Shown: positions 4,970-11,904 of the stretch, piece by piece
How positions within the stretch are numbered: the stretch's first letter is position 1
How the letters are laid out: each line of letters begins with the position of its first letter
NCBI GenBank assembly: GCA_937927875.1
Contig: CALEYV010000094.1
Span: 1-16,219 of the forward strand
Reading direction: 5' to 3'
DNA: 16,219 bases
Source of the DNA: an uncultured Actinomycetes bacterium
GTDB taxonomy: Bacteria; Actinomycetota; Acidimicrobiia; IMCC26256; PALSA-555
Program-made: the position numbers and the translations under genes
The notes under the pieces: model-generated
Told to the model about the DNA's origin: nothing
What the model saw: the letters and a program-made list of their open reading frames with translations, nothing else
Databases searched by the model: none

Positions 4970-7062
4970 GCGCGGGCCTGGGCCCGCTCCACGGCGAGGG
5001 CGCGCAAGCGGGCCTGGGCGTCGAGCCCGATCAGGGTCTCGACCTTGTGCCACGCGCCGTCGGCGGCCAGCTCCCACGCCAGCACGTCGTCGGCGAGGTT
5101 CACGGTGAGGATCTCGTCGAGCCGGGCCCGCAGCGGCGGCGCGTCCACCGGGCAGAGCGCCTCGACGCGGCGATCGAGGTTGCGCGGCATGAGGTCGGCC
5201 GACCCGATCAGGTAGGTGGCGCTCGCGGGGTCGGCGCCGAACCGGTAGATGCGCGAATGCTCGAGGAACCCACCGACGATCGACCGGACCCGGATGTGCT
5301 CCGACCGCCCGGGCACCTGGGGCCGCAGGCAGCAGATGCCGCGCACGACGAGGTCGATCTCGGCGCCGGCGCCCGACGCCGCGTACAGCTCGTCGATCAT
5401 CTCGGTGTCGACGAGGCTGTTCATCTTCATCACGATCCGGCCGTCGCTGCCCTTGGCCGCCTCGGCGCGGATCTGGTCGCGCAGCGCCGGCCGCAGGTCC
5501 TCGGGCGCGACGAGGAGCCGGCGGTAGCGCACCGAGCGGCTGTAGCCGGTGAGATGGTTGAACAGCTCGGTGAGGTCGGCCCCGAGCGCGGGCTCGGCCG
5601 ACAGCAGCCCGAGGTCCTCGTACAGCGTGGCGGTGGTCGGGTTGTAGTTGCCGGTGCCGACGTGGCAGTAGCGGCGGACGCCGTCCTCTTCTTCGCGCAC
5701 GACGAGGAGGATCTTGGCGTGCGTCTTCAGCCCGACGAGGCCGTAGACGACGTGCACGCCCGCTTCCTCGAGGACGCGGGCCCGCTCGATGTTCGCCTGC
5801 TCGTCGAAGCGGGCCTTCAGCTCGACGAGCGCGACGACCTGCTTGCCCTGCCGCGCCGCGTCGACGAGCGACCGCACGATGGAGCTGTCGGGACCGGCGG
5901 TCCGGTAGATCGTCTGCTTGATCGCCAGCACCTTCGGGTCGCGGGCGGCCTGGTCGACGAAGCCCTCCACCGAGGTGGCGAACGAGTCGTACGGGTGGTG
6001 GACGAGGATGTCGCCGCTGCGGAGCAGCCGGAACATGTCGGGCTTCTCGTCGCCGACTGGGAGCAGCGCCGCCGGCGCCTGGGGGAGCCACGGCTCGTCC
6101 TTCAGGTCCGGCCGCTCGAGGCTGGCCAGGTCGAAGAGGCCGCTCAGGTCGAGCGGCCCGTCGATGCTCACGGCCGCCTCGTGCGGGATCTCGAGCTCCC
6201 GGCACAGCACGTCGAGGGTCTCGTCGCTCATGCCGGCGTCGACCTCGAGCCGGACCGCGTGGCCGAACTTCGAGCGCCGGTGCAGCACCGACTCGATCGC
6301 CTCGAGGAGGTCCTCGTCCTCGTCGTCGAGCTCGAAGTCGGCGTTCCGGGTGACCCGGAACGGCACCCGGTCGAGGATCTCCATCCCCGGGAATAGCCGG
6401 TCGAGATGGGCCGCGATCACCTGCTCGAGCGGGACGAATCGCTCGCCGCCGTTCAGGCGCACGAACCGGGGCAGGGCGGGCGGGACCTTGACCCGCGCGA
6501 ACCGCTGCTCGCGCGTCTGGGGGTCGCGGACCGAGACGGCCAGGTTGAGCGACAGGTTCGAGATGTAGGGGAACGGGTGGGCCGGGTCGACGGCGAGGGG
6601 CGTCAGCACCGGGTAGACGCGCTCCTCGAAGGTGTGGCGCAGGCCGTCCCGTTCGGCGTCGTCGAGGTCGTCCCAGCCCTCGAAGCGGATCCCCGCTTCC
6701 TCGAGCGCCGGCGCGACGTCCTTGGTGAAGGTCGTCGTGTGGCGCTCCATGAGGGCCCGCACCCGCTCGCGCACGGCCCGGAGGGTCCCGAGCGGGTCGA
6801 GGCCGTCGGGGTAGCGCGAGCGCAGGCCGGCCCGCACCTGCTCCTGGAGGCCGGACACGCGCACCTGGAAGAACTCGTCGAGGTTGGCGGCGAAGATGGC
6901 GAGGAACTTCGCCCGCTCGAGCAGCGGGCGCGTCGAATCCTCGGCGAGGGCGAGCACGCGGGCGTTGAAGTCGAGCCACGAGAGCTCGCGGTTCAAGAAG
7001 CGGTCGGCGTCCCCGTCGTCGCGCCCAGCGGGGGCGGCCGGCCCGCCGGTCGGCACGGCCAT
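4966..7062 (-). CDS. ppk1: Polyphosphate kinase 1
   Basis: This 698-residue protein is a full-length PPK1, which reversibly transfers the ATP gamma-phosphate to polyphosphate. The N domain has FLNRELSWLDFNARVL (22-37) and FAANLDEFFQVRV (57-69) with the ATP-binding Asn. The C-terminal phospholipase D-like half has LKTHAK (H448, equivalent of the phosphorylated His 435 of the E. coli enzyme), CHVGTGNYNP (H467) and EHSRIYRF (H602), plus IGSADLMPRNLDRRVE. Start choice: the ATG at 7062 has only a GAGG one base away. A TACGAT box 6 bases before it suits a leaderless mRNA, while the in-frame GTG at 7056 would have GAGG at 7 bases. It is the first gene of a four-gene operon. Confidence 0.97.
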   Translation of the reverse strand: MAVPTGGPAAPAGRDDGDADRFLNRELSWLDFNARVLALAEDSTRPLLERAKFLAIFAANLDEFFQVRVSGLQEQVRAGLRSRYPDGLDPLGTLRAVRERVRALMERHTTTFTKDVAPALEEAGIRFEGWDDLDDAERDGLRHTFEERVYPVLTPLAVDPAHPFPYISNLSLNLAVSVRDPQTREQRFARVKVPPALPRFVRLNGGERFVPLEQVIAAHLDRLFPGMEILDRVPFRVTRNADFELDDEDEDLLEAIESVLHRRSKFGHAVRLEVDAGMSDETLDVLCRELEIPHEAAVSIDGPLDLSGLFDLASLERPDLKDEPWLPQAPAALLPVGDEKPDMFRLLRSGDILVHHPYDSFATSVEGFVDQAARDPKVLAIKQTIYRTAGPDSSIVRSLVDAARQGKQVVALVELKARFDEQANIERARVLEEAGVHVVYGLVGLKTHAKILLVVREEEDGVRRYCHVGTGNYNPTTATLYEDLGLLSAEPALGADLTELFNHLTGYSRSVRYRRLLVAPEDLRPALRDQIRAEAAKGSDGRIVMKMNSLVDTEMIDELYAASGAGAEIDLVVRGICCLRPQVPGRSEHIRVRSIVGGFLEHSRIYRFGADPASATYLIGSADLMPRNLDRRVEALCPVDAPPLRARLDEILTVNLADDVLAWELAADGAWHKVETLIGLDAQARLRALAVERAQARA

Positions 7063-7068
7063 GCCTCG

Positions 7069-7074
7069 ATCGTA
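7069..7074 (-). promoter_or_regulatory. -10 box for leaderless ppk1 transcript
   Basis: The minus strand reads TACGAT, then 6 bases, then the ppk1 ATG. TANNNT at -12 to -7 is the standard geometry for actinobacterial leaderless mRNAs that begin at the start codon. No good -35 is seen 17 bases further up, which would suit dependence on an activator. Confidence 0.45.
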
Positions 7075-7108
7075 GTGGTGGCCCCTGCGGCGGCTCCCGG
7101 GCCAACTG

Positions 7109-7133
7109 GTCACTTCGTGACGCGAAGGTGACG
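7109..7133 (-). promoter_or_regulatory. PHO-box-like 11-base direct repeat upstream of ppk1
   Basis: On the minus strand two adjacent 11-mers, CGTCACCTTCG (7133-7123) and CGTCACGAAGT (7122-7112), share CGTCAC in exact 11-base register. That is the spacing of PhoP/RegX3 PHO-box units, remembered as G(G/T)TCAYYYR(G/C)G. The site sits about 50-71 bases upstream of the predicted ppk1 transcript start. A further inverted copy, GTCAC at 7109-7113, also makes the hairpin GTCAC-TTC-GTGAC (7109-7121). Unit 1 fits the consensus at 9 of 11 positions and unit 2 at only 7. Confidence 0.4.
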
Positions 7134-7160
7134 ACGAGACGAACGGCGACCCGCCTCGGC

Positions 7161-7197
7161 GGTCACCCGGGCCGTCGCGAGGCCTCGCCGCTACTGT
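7161..7197 (+). promoter_or_regulatory. Candidate MFS-gene promoter with single PHO-like unit
   Basis: GGTCACCCGGG (7161-7171) fits the PHO-box unit G(G/T)TCAYYYR(G/C)G at every position but has no tandem partner. TACTGT (7192-7197) fits TANNNT and would start transcription about five bases before the ATG at 7209. Both are short matches in GC-rich DNA. Confidence 0.3.
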
Positions 7198-7208
7198 CGC
7201 CAAGGCCG

Positions 7209-8666
7209 ATGCCCGTGGACCGCCCCAACCTCGTCCGGACCGCCGTCGACCGGTTCCTGGCCCTGATGCCGCCGACGCCCTTCGGGCGCCTGGTCCGCAC
7301 CCACCTGGTCACGATGTGCGCCGACGCCTGCATCGCGGCCTCACTGGCCGGGTCGCTGTTCTTCGCCAAGCCCGGCAGCGGGGCGCGGGGGTCGATCCTT
7401 CTCTACCTGCTCCTCACCATGGCGCCGTTCGCGGTGGTCGCGCCGGTCATCGGTCCCGCCCTCGACCGGATGCGGGGCGGCCGGCGGCTGCTCGTCGTCC
7501 TGTCCTGCGTCGGACGGGCCGTCCTCTGCCTGATCATGGCCCAGGTCGTGACGAAGCCCTCCCCGGAGGGCCTGCTCATCTACCCCTTCGCGTTCGGTGC
7601 CCTCGTGCTCTCGAAGGGCTACTCGGTCGCCCGCAGCTCGCTCGTCCCGGCGCTCGTCGACGACACCTCGTCGCTGGTCAAGGCCAACTCACGGCTCGCC
7701 CTCATCAGCGCCACCGCGGCCCTGATCGGCGGCGCGCCGGCGCTGGTGGTCCAGCAGCTGTTCGGTGCGGACTGGTCGCTGCGCCTGGCCATGGTCGTGT
7801 TCATCGTCGCGGCCGGGTTCGCGCTGCGGATCCCCCGGGTCGAGACGGTGGTCAACCGCGAGGAGGCGGAGGTCGAGCGCGAGGAGCTGCACCAGCCCTC
7901 GATCCTGCTCGCCGGCTCCGCGATGGCCCTGCTGCGCGGCGCGATCGGGTTCCTCCAGTTCTTCGCCGCGTTCACGTTCAAGAACGACCTCTTCTCGCTC
8001 GGCGCGGTCGCCGTCGCGGCGGGCGCCGGGCTCTTCGGCGGGAACCTCATCGCGCCGCGCCTGCGGTCCCACGTCCGCGAGGAGATCATCCTGGTCGGGT
8101 CACTCGTGGCCGCGGCGGCCGCGGCGTTGCTCGGCGCGCTGTTCACCGCCACCCTTGGTATCGGCGTCGCGTTCCTCACCGTCGGGCTCGGTGCGGCCGC
8201 CGGCAAGATCGGCTTCGACAGCCTGTTGCAGCGTGACGGCCCCGACGCGGTGCGGGGTCGTGCGTTCGCCCGGTTCGAGACCCGCTTCCAGGCCGCGTGG
8301 GTGCTCGGCGCCGTGCTCGGGATCATCCCGGTCGCGACGGCACCGGGACTGGCGGTGCTCGGCATCGTGCTCGCCTTCGGCAGCCTCTCGTACTTGGCGG
8401 CCCTGCGGGCGGCTCGGACCAGCCAGCCCCGCTCGAAGCTGCGACCGGAGGCGGTCGACCGGGCCCTCGACCGCGCTCGCGAGAACTTGAAGCACCGCCG
8501 CCGCCGGAGCCGAGCCGGGCGGCGCCGGGCCGCCGCGGCGCGGCGCAAGACGCCGCTCGGCAACGGCGCGCCACCGGCGGAGCGCAGCCCCGCGCCGCCA
8601 CCCCGGCGGGCCACGTCGGGATCCGAGCCGGTCGCGCCACCGCCGCGCCGGGCCCGGCGGCCGTAG
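7209..8666 (+). CDS. MFS transporter
   Basis: This 485-residue integral membrane protein has about ten to twelve hydrophobic segments, for example 61-82, 95-115, 122-140, 163-182, 192-206, 231-256, 262-281, 292-315, 317-335, 362-378 and 380-400. A major-facilitator loop motif (GPALDRMRGGRR, 82-93) follows the second hydrophobic block, and DRMRGGRR resembles the G-x-L-x-D-R-x-G-R-R signature. The substrate cannot be inferred. After residue about 400 comes a long cytoplasmic tail very rich in Arg, Ala and Pro (405-485), unusual for the family and probably disordered. The start at ATG 7209 has AAGG just upstream; an upstream frame from 7128 adds residues lying in the ppk1 promoter region. It is divergent from ppk1. 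Confidence 0.85.
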   Translation: MPVDRPNLVRTAVDRFLALMPPTPFGRLVRTHLVTMCADACIAASLAGSLFFAKPGSGARGSILLYLLLTMAPFAVVAPVIGPALDRMRGGRRLLVVLSCVGRAVLCLIMAQVVTKPSPEGLLIYPFAFGALVLSKGYSVARSSLVPALVDDTSSLVKANSRLALISATAALIGGAPALVVQQLFGADWSLRLAMVVFIVAAGFALRIPRVETVVNREEAEVEREELHQPSILLAGSAMALLRGAIGFLQFFAAFTFKNDLFSLGAVAVAAGAGLFGGNLIAPRLRSHVREEIILVGSLVAAAAAALLGALFTATLGIGVAFLTVGLGAAAGKIGFDSLLQRDGPDAVRGRAFARFETRFQAAWVLGAVLGIIPVATAPGLAVLGIVLAFGSLSYLAALRAARTSQPRSKLRPEAVDRALDRARENLKHRRRRSRAGRRRAAAARRKTPLGNGAPPAERSPAPPPRRATSGSEPVAPPPRRARRP

Positions 8667-8719
8667 CCGCCCTCGAATCCAGCCCCGCCAGCGCCCGCCC
8701 GCGTGCGAGCATCAGGCCC

Positions 8720-9931
8720 GTGGACCTGACGCTCCGGCCCGTCACCTCATCCGAGCTGCTCGCCTTCGCGCGCGCGTCCGCGCTCGGATTCGGCGAGAGC
8801 CCCAAGTACGCCGATGAGCACCCGCGCTGGGTCGCGCTCGAGCTCAACCGGACCCTCGCCGGCTTCGACGGTGACGACGTCGTCGCCACGTCGCGAAACT
8901 ACTCGCTCGAGCTCACGATCCCCGGCGGGGCGATCCTGCCCGCGGCCGGCGTCAGCGCGGTCACGGTCCGCCCGACGCACCGCCGCCGCGGCGTGCTGCG
9001 TTCGATGATGCGAGGGCTGCTCGACGACGCGGTCGAGCGCGAGGAGTCGGTGGCGATGCTCACCGCCAGCGAGGCGTCCATCTACGAGCGGTTCGGCTTC
9101 GGGATCTCGACCCGCTCGATGATGCTCGAGCTGGACCGCCGCGACGTCGAGTTCGCGCGGCCCCGCCCGCCGGGACGGCTCCGGCTCCTCGACGCCGACG
9201 AGGCGGCCAAGCTGCAGCCGGAGGTGTTCGAGCGGGTCCGGCGCGGGTACCCGGGCGCGGTCTCGCGCCCGGATGCCTGGTGGACCGACGAGCAGTGGGA
9301 GCCGCAGTTCGGGGTCCGCTTCGACGTCGCCTACGAGCACGGCGGCGTGGTCGACGGCTACGCCTGCTACGGGATCCGGGCCTTCGATCCCGGCACCGGG
9401 TCGAACAACCGGCTCACCGTCCGCGACCTCGTCGCCGCGACGCCGGAGGCGCTGCACGGGCTCTGGCGCTTCCTCTGCGAGGTCGATCTGGTGCGCACCA
9501 TCACCGACCCCGGCGCGCCGGTGGACCTGCCCCTGCCGTGGCTGCTGACATCGAACCGGGCGGCGCGGGTGCGGGCGTTGAAAGACGCGGTGTGGACCCG
9601 GCTGCTCGACGTCCCGGCCGCGCTCGGCGCGCGCGGCTACGCGACCGACGGGCGCCTCACGTTCGAGGTCCGCGACGACTTCCGCCCCGGTGGCCGAGCC
9701 GACGGCACGTTCACGGTCGAGATGGGCGCCGACGGCGCCACGGTTGCCGCGGGCGGCACGCCTGACCTGCGCTGCGACGTCAGCGCGCTGTCGGCCGCCT
9801 GGCTGGGCGGCGTGCGATGGGCGACGCTGGCCGCGGCGGGGCTCATTGAGGAGTGCACCGACGGGTCGGTCCGGAAGGCCGACGAGCATTTCGTCTGTGA
9901 TCCGCAGCCGTTCCCGTTCACCTGGTTCTGA
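8720..9931 (+). CDS. Eis-family GNAT N-acetyltransferase
   Basis: This 403-residue protein has the size of mycobacterial Eis. It holds an N-terminal GNAT domain with the acetyl-CoA-binding segment VTVRPTHRRRGVLRSMM (81-97) and TASEASIYERFGFG (115-128), where Y122 matches the general-acid Tyr of Eis (Y126). A second GNAT-like region and a C-terminal sterol-carrier-like domain follow. The chain ends in Phe (PFPFTWF), consistent with the family's use of the C-terminal carboxylate as a catalytic base. Eis proteins acetylate amines of aminoglycosides, peptides or other substrates and form hexamers; the native substrate here is unknown. The GTG at 8720 is chosen because the GNAT domain begins there (MDLTLRPV), although the Shine-Dalgarno is poor. 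It follows the MFS gene by 53 bases on the same strand, so co-transcription is possible. Confidence 0.88.
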   Translation: MDLTLRPVTSSELLAFARASALGFGESPKYADEHPRWVALELNRTLAGFDGDDVVATSRNYSLELTIPGGAILPAAGVSAVTVRPTHRRRGVLRSMMRGLLDDAVEREESVAMLTASEASIYERFGFGISTRSMMLELDRRDVEFARPRPPGRLRLLDADEAAKLQPEVFERVRRGYPGAVSRPDAWWTDEQWEPQFGVRFDVAYEHGGVVDGYACYGIRAFDPGTGSNNRLTVRDLVAATPEALHGLWRFLCEVDLVRTITDPGAPVDLPLPWLLTSNRAARVRALKDAVWTRLLDVPAALGARGYATDGRLTFEVRDDFRPGGRADGTFTVEMGADGATVAAGGTPDLRCDVSALSAAWLGGVRWATLAAAGLIEECTDGSVRKADEHFVCDPQPFPFTWF

Positions 9932-9933
9932 CG

Positions 9934-9959
9934 GAGCGGCGCGTCAGCTCCAGCCGCTC
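9934..9959. terminator. Hairpin between convergent eis-like and dehydrogenase genes
   Basis: GAGCGGC (9934-9940) and GCCGCTC (9953-9959) form a perfect 7-bp stem with a 12-base loop that contains the stop codon of the minus-strand gene. There is no T tract. It is a plausible bidirectional transcript end. Confidence 0.4.
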
Positions 9960-10687
9960 GTGGCGCCCTGCACCATGCCGAAGGGGCCGGTCGGCCAGCG
10001 GAAGCAGTCCATCATCAGCTGGTCCACCTGCTCGGCCGTCGCGACGCCCTCGTCGACCACCCGCTGGGCCTCGCGGATCATGGCGAAGTAGACGCGGTTG
10101 GCGACGAAGCCCCACGCGGTGTCGGCGTCGCGCACGACGACCGGCGCCTTGCGGCACGCGCGGGCGACGTCGCACACCGCGGTCACCGTCTCCTCGGCGG
10201 TGTCGGCCGTGCGCACGATCTCGGCGAAGCGCATCACCGGCGCCGGTGACGCCCAGTGCCAGCCGACGACGAGCGAGGGCCGGTCGGTCGCGGCGGCGAG
10301 GGCGGCGATCGGGAGGCCGGACGTATTCGAGGCCAGGATCGTGGCCGGCGCCGCCGCGGCGTCGAGGTCGCGGAACACGCGCACCTTGAGGCCGAGCCGC
10401 TCCGGCACCGCCTCGATGACGAGGTCGGTCGTGGCGACCTCGTCGAACGTCGAGGAGAAGGTGAGCCTCGAGAGCGCGGCGTCGGCCTGCTCCCGGGTGA
10501 GCTTGCCGCGCTCGACGCCCCGGTCGAGTCCGTAGCGGCCGGTCGTGACGTGCTCGCGCCCGCGGGCGAGCGCGTCGGCGTCGACGTCGAAGCACACCGT
10601 CTCGAAGCCGGCGGTCGCGGTGGCCTGGGCGATGCCGCTGCCCATGACGCCCGCGCCGAGCACGCCGACCCGTCGAACCGCGGTCAT
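9944..10687 (-). CDS. 3-hydroxyacyl-CoA dehydrogenase, short C-terminus
   Basis: This 247-residue NAD-dependent dehydrogenase has a Rossmann N-terminus VGVLGAGVMGSGIAQ (7-21), VIEAVPE (90-96), ASNTS (119-123, S120), the catalytic His in GWHWASPAPV (H144) with E156, and GFVANR (193-198). It matches 3-hydroxybutyryl-CoA dehydrogenases, which oxidise (3S)-hydroxyacyl-CoA in fatty-acid or butanoate metabolism. Two oddities stand out. The usual HFFNP is HWASP, so Asn is replaced by S147. The chain also stops soon after WPTGPFGM, some 35-40 residues before the usual FaDB/HbdA end, removing part of the dimerisation domain. The start ATG overlaps the stop of the upstream zincin gene (ATGA). No continuation is found in another frame. 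Confidence 0.85.
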   Translation of the reverse strand: MTAVRRVGVLGAGVMGSGIAQATATAGFETVCFDVDADALARGREHVTTGRYGLDRGVERGKLTREQADAALSRLTFSSTFDEVATTDLVIEAVPERLGLKVRVFRDLDAAAAPATILASNTSGLPIAALAAATDRPSLVVGWHWASPAPVMRFAEIVRTADTAEETVTAVCDVARACRKAPVVVRDADTAWGFVANRVYFAMIREAQRVVDEGVATAEQVDQLMMDCFRWPTGPFGMVQGATSGWS

Positions 10688-11892
10688 GACGTCGGCTCGT
10701 CCAGGTCGAGGTCGATTCGCGCCAGCCACAGTCCGGGCGCCTCGAGCTCGTTCTTGGTCGGCACCATGCTCGGCGAGGCCCAGAGCTGGTTGAGGCCCTC
10801 CGGGCCGGCCCGCTCCACGACCCCGGCGCAGAAGGCGGCGCCGAGCTCGTAGTCCTCGCGCTCGAGGGTGAGGCCGAGCAGCTGCTCGACGAAGCGGGTG
10901 GCCTCGCCCCGCTCGATCCGATGCCGGGCCAGGGCCTCGTGGATCCGCCCGAACGTCGGGACCAGCCGGGTCCCGACCCGGCGGAGGACGTCGTCGGCGT
11001 AGCCCTCGAGGACGGCGTGGAAGACGCGCAGCGACGCCAGCATCTCTTGCTGGCGCGACGACGTCATCGCCCCCAGCAGCTCCTCGGGGCGCTCGGCGAG
11101 GCGCTGCAGCGACTCCGGGTTGGTGGGGTCGACGTCGCCCAGTCGCGCCCCGAGGATCGTCGGGTCGACCTCGTACGCGGACACGTACTCGGTCGCCAGG
11201 CCGACCAGCTGCTCGCGCACCCACGGCACCGAGCGGGTGGCGGCGTGGACGACCTCGTGCAGCGCGACCGTGAACCGCAGGTCGGCGCGCTCGAGTGACC
11301 ACGCCTCCTCGAAGGCGTCGAGGTTCGGCACGACGAAGCACAGGGACGGGGCGTCGGAGGTCGGCAGCGGCAGGTCGTAGCGGCCGAGCGCGTGCTGGGC
11401 CAGGTAGCCGATCATCGAGCCGGCCTGCACGCCCAGCAGCAGTGGGGCGAGCATCGGCACCAGGCCCGCGAGCGGGTCGCCGGTCGGCCCGCCGGCGGCC
11501 TCACCGCCGGGGTCGGGGAGCCCGGCCCGGAAGGCCTGGCCGAGCGTCGTGGCGAGCGCGTCGAGCACCGGCCGCAGCGCCTCGAGATGCAGGTCGACCC
11601 AGCCCCCGCGGCCGGTCGCGAGCACCGAGGTCGCGAAGGTCGCGGTCAGGCCCGTCTCGGCGACGACGTGCGTCTGGGCCGCGCGCGCGAGCTCCTCGAG
11701 CTCGGTAACGGCCGCCGCCTCGACCGCCCGCTCGGTCTCGCCGTCGGTCGCGACGTGCCGGGCCACCTGGGCCGCGATCTCCCAGTTGACGGGCCCGCTC
11801 GCCTGCAGCATGCGCAGCAGCTGGTTGAGGTCGAGGTTGCCGAACCCGAAGGGGAGGAGCGGCTCGTCGCCCGGTTGAGGACTGCCGGCCAC
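10684..11892 (-). CDS. Zincin_2 (DUF2342) family putative metallopeptidase
   Basis: This 402-residue protein has one HExxH zinc motif, LHEVVHAATRSVPW (211-224), with H212, E213 and H216. E296 in VLEGYADDV is the probable third ligand. The Gly- and Phe-rich start PFGFGNLDLNQLL and the overall order fit the actinobacterial DUF2342 'putative hydrolase / zinc-dependent metalloprotease' group, some members of which are associated with coenzyme F420 biosynthesis genes. No signal peptide is seen, so it is probably cytoplasmic. The substrate is unknown and enzymatic activity is inferred from the motif only. The start is a GTG at 11892 with TAGACT 6 bases upstream, a leaderless arrangement. The downstream dehydrogenase is coupled by an ATGA overlap. 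Confidence 0.85.
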   Translation of the reverse strand: MAGSPQPGDEPLLPFGFGNLDLNQLLRMLQASGPVNWEIAAQVARHVATDGETERAVEAAAVTELEELARAAQTHVVAETGLTATFATSVLATGRGGWVDLHLEALRPVLDALATTLGQAFRAGLPDPGGEAAGGPTGDPLAGLVPMLAPLLLGVQAGSMIGYLAQHALGRYDLPLPTSDAPSLCFVVPNLDAFEEAWSLERADLRFTVALHEVVHAATRSVPWVREQLVGLATEYVSAYEVDPTILGARLGDVDPTNPESLQRLAERPEELLGAMTSSRQQEMLASLRVFHAVLEGYADDVLRRVGTRLVPTFGRIHEALARHRIERGEATRFVEQLLGLTLEREDYELGAAFCAGVVERAGPEGLNQLWASPSMVPTKNELEAPGLWLARIDLDLDEPTS

Positions 11893-11898
11893 GCGGCC

Positions 11899-11904
11899 AG
11901 TCTA
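11899..11904 (-). promoter_or_regulatory. -10 box for leaderless zincin transcript
   Basis: The minus strand reads TAGACT, 6 bases, then GTG. It matches the TANNNT leaderless geometry exactly. The box overlaps the first base of the divergent SDR gene's ATG. Confidence 0.45.

Noticed and set aside
3653..5215. Long plus-strand open frames opposite CYTH-CHAD and ppk1
   Set aside because: They are antisense shadows with biased composition and no recognisable motif.
4970..7105. Extending the CYTH-CHAD gene upstream in frame to give a >1200-residue protein
   Set aside because: The extension is the shifted frame of ppk1 and has no domain; the GTG at 4969 puts the EREIK motif at the N-terminus and makes a GTGA overlap.
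9918..9990. Frameshift that would restore the missing C-terminus of the 3-hydroxyacyl-CoA dehydrogenase
   Set aside because: The other minus-strand frames near the stop show no family sequence, and the convergent eis-like gene begins its 3' end 12 bases away.
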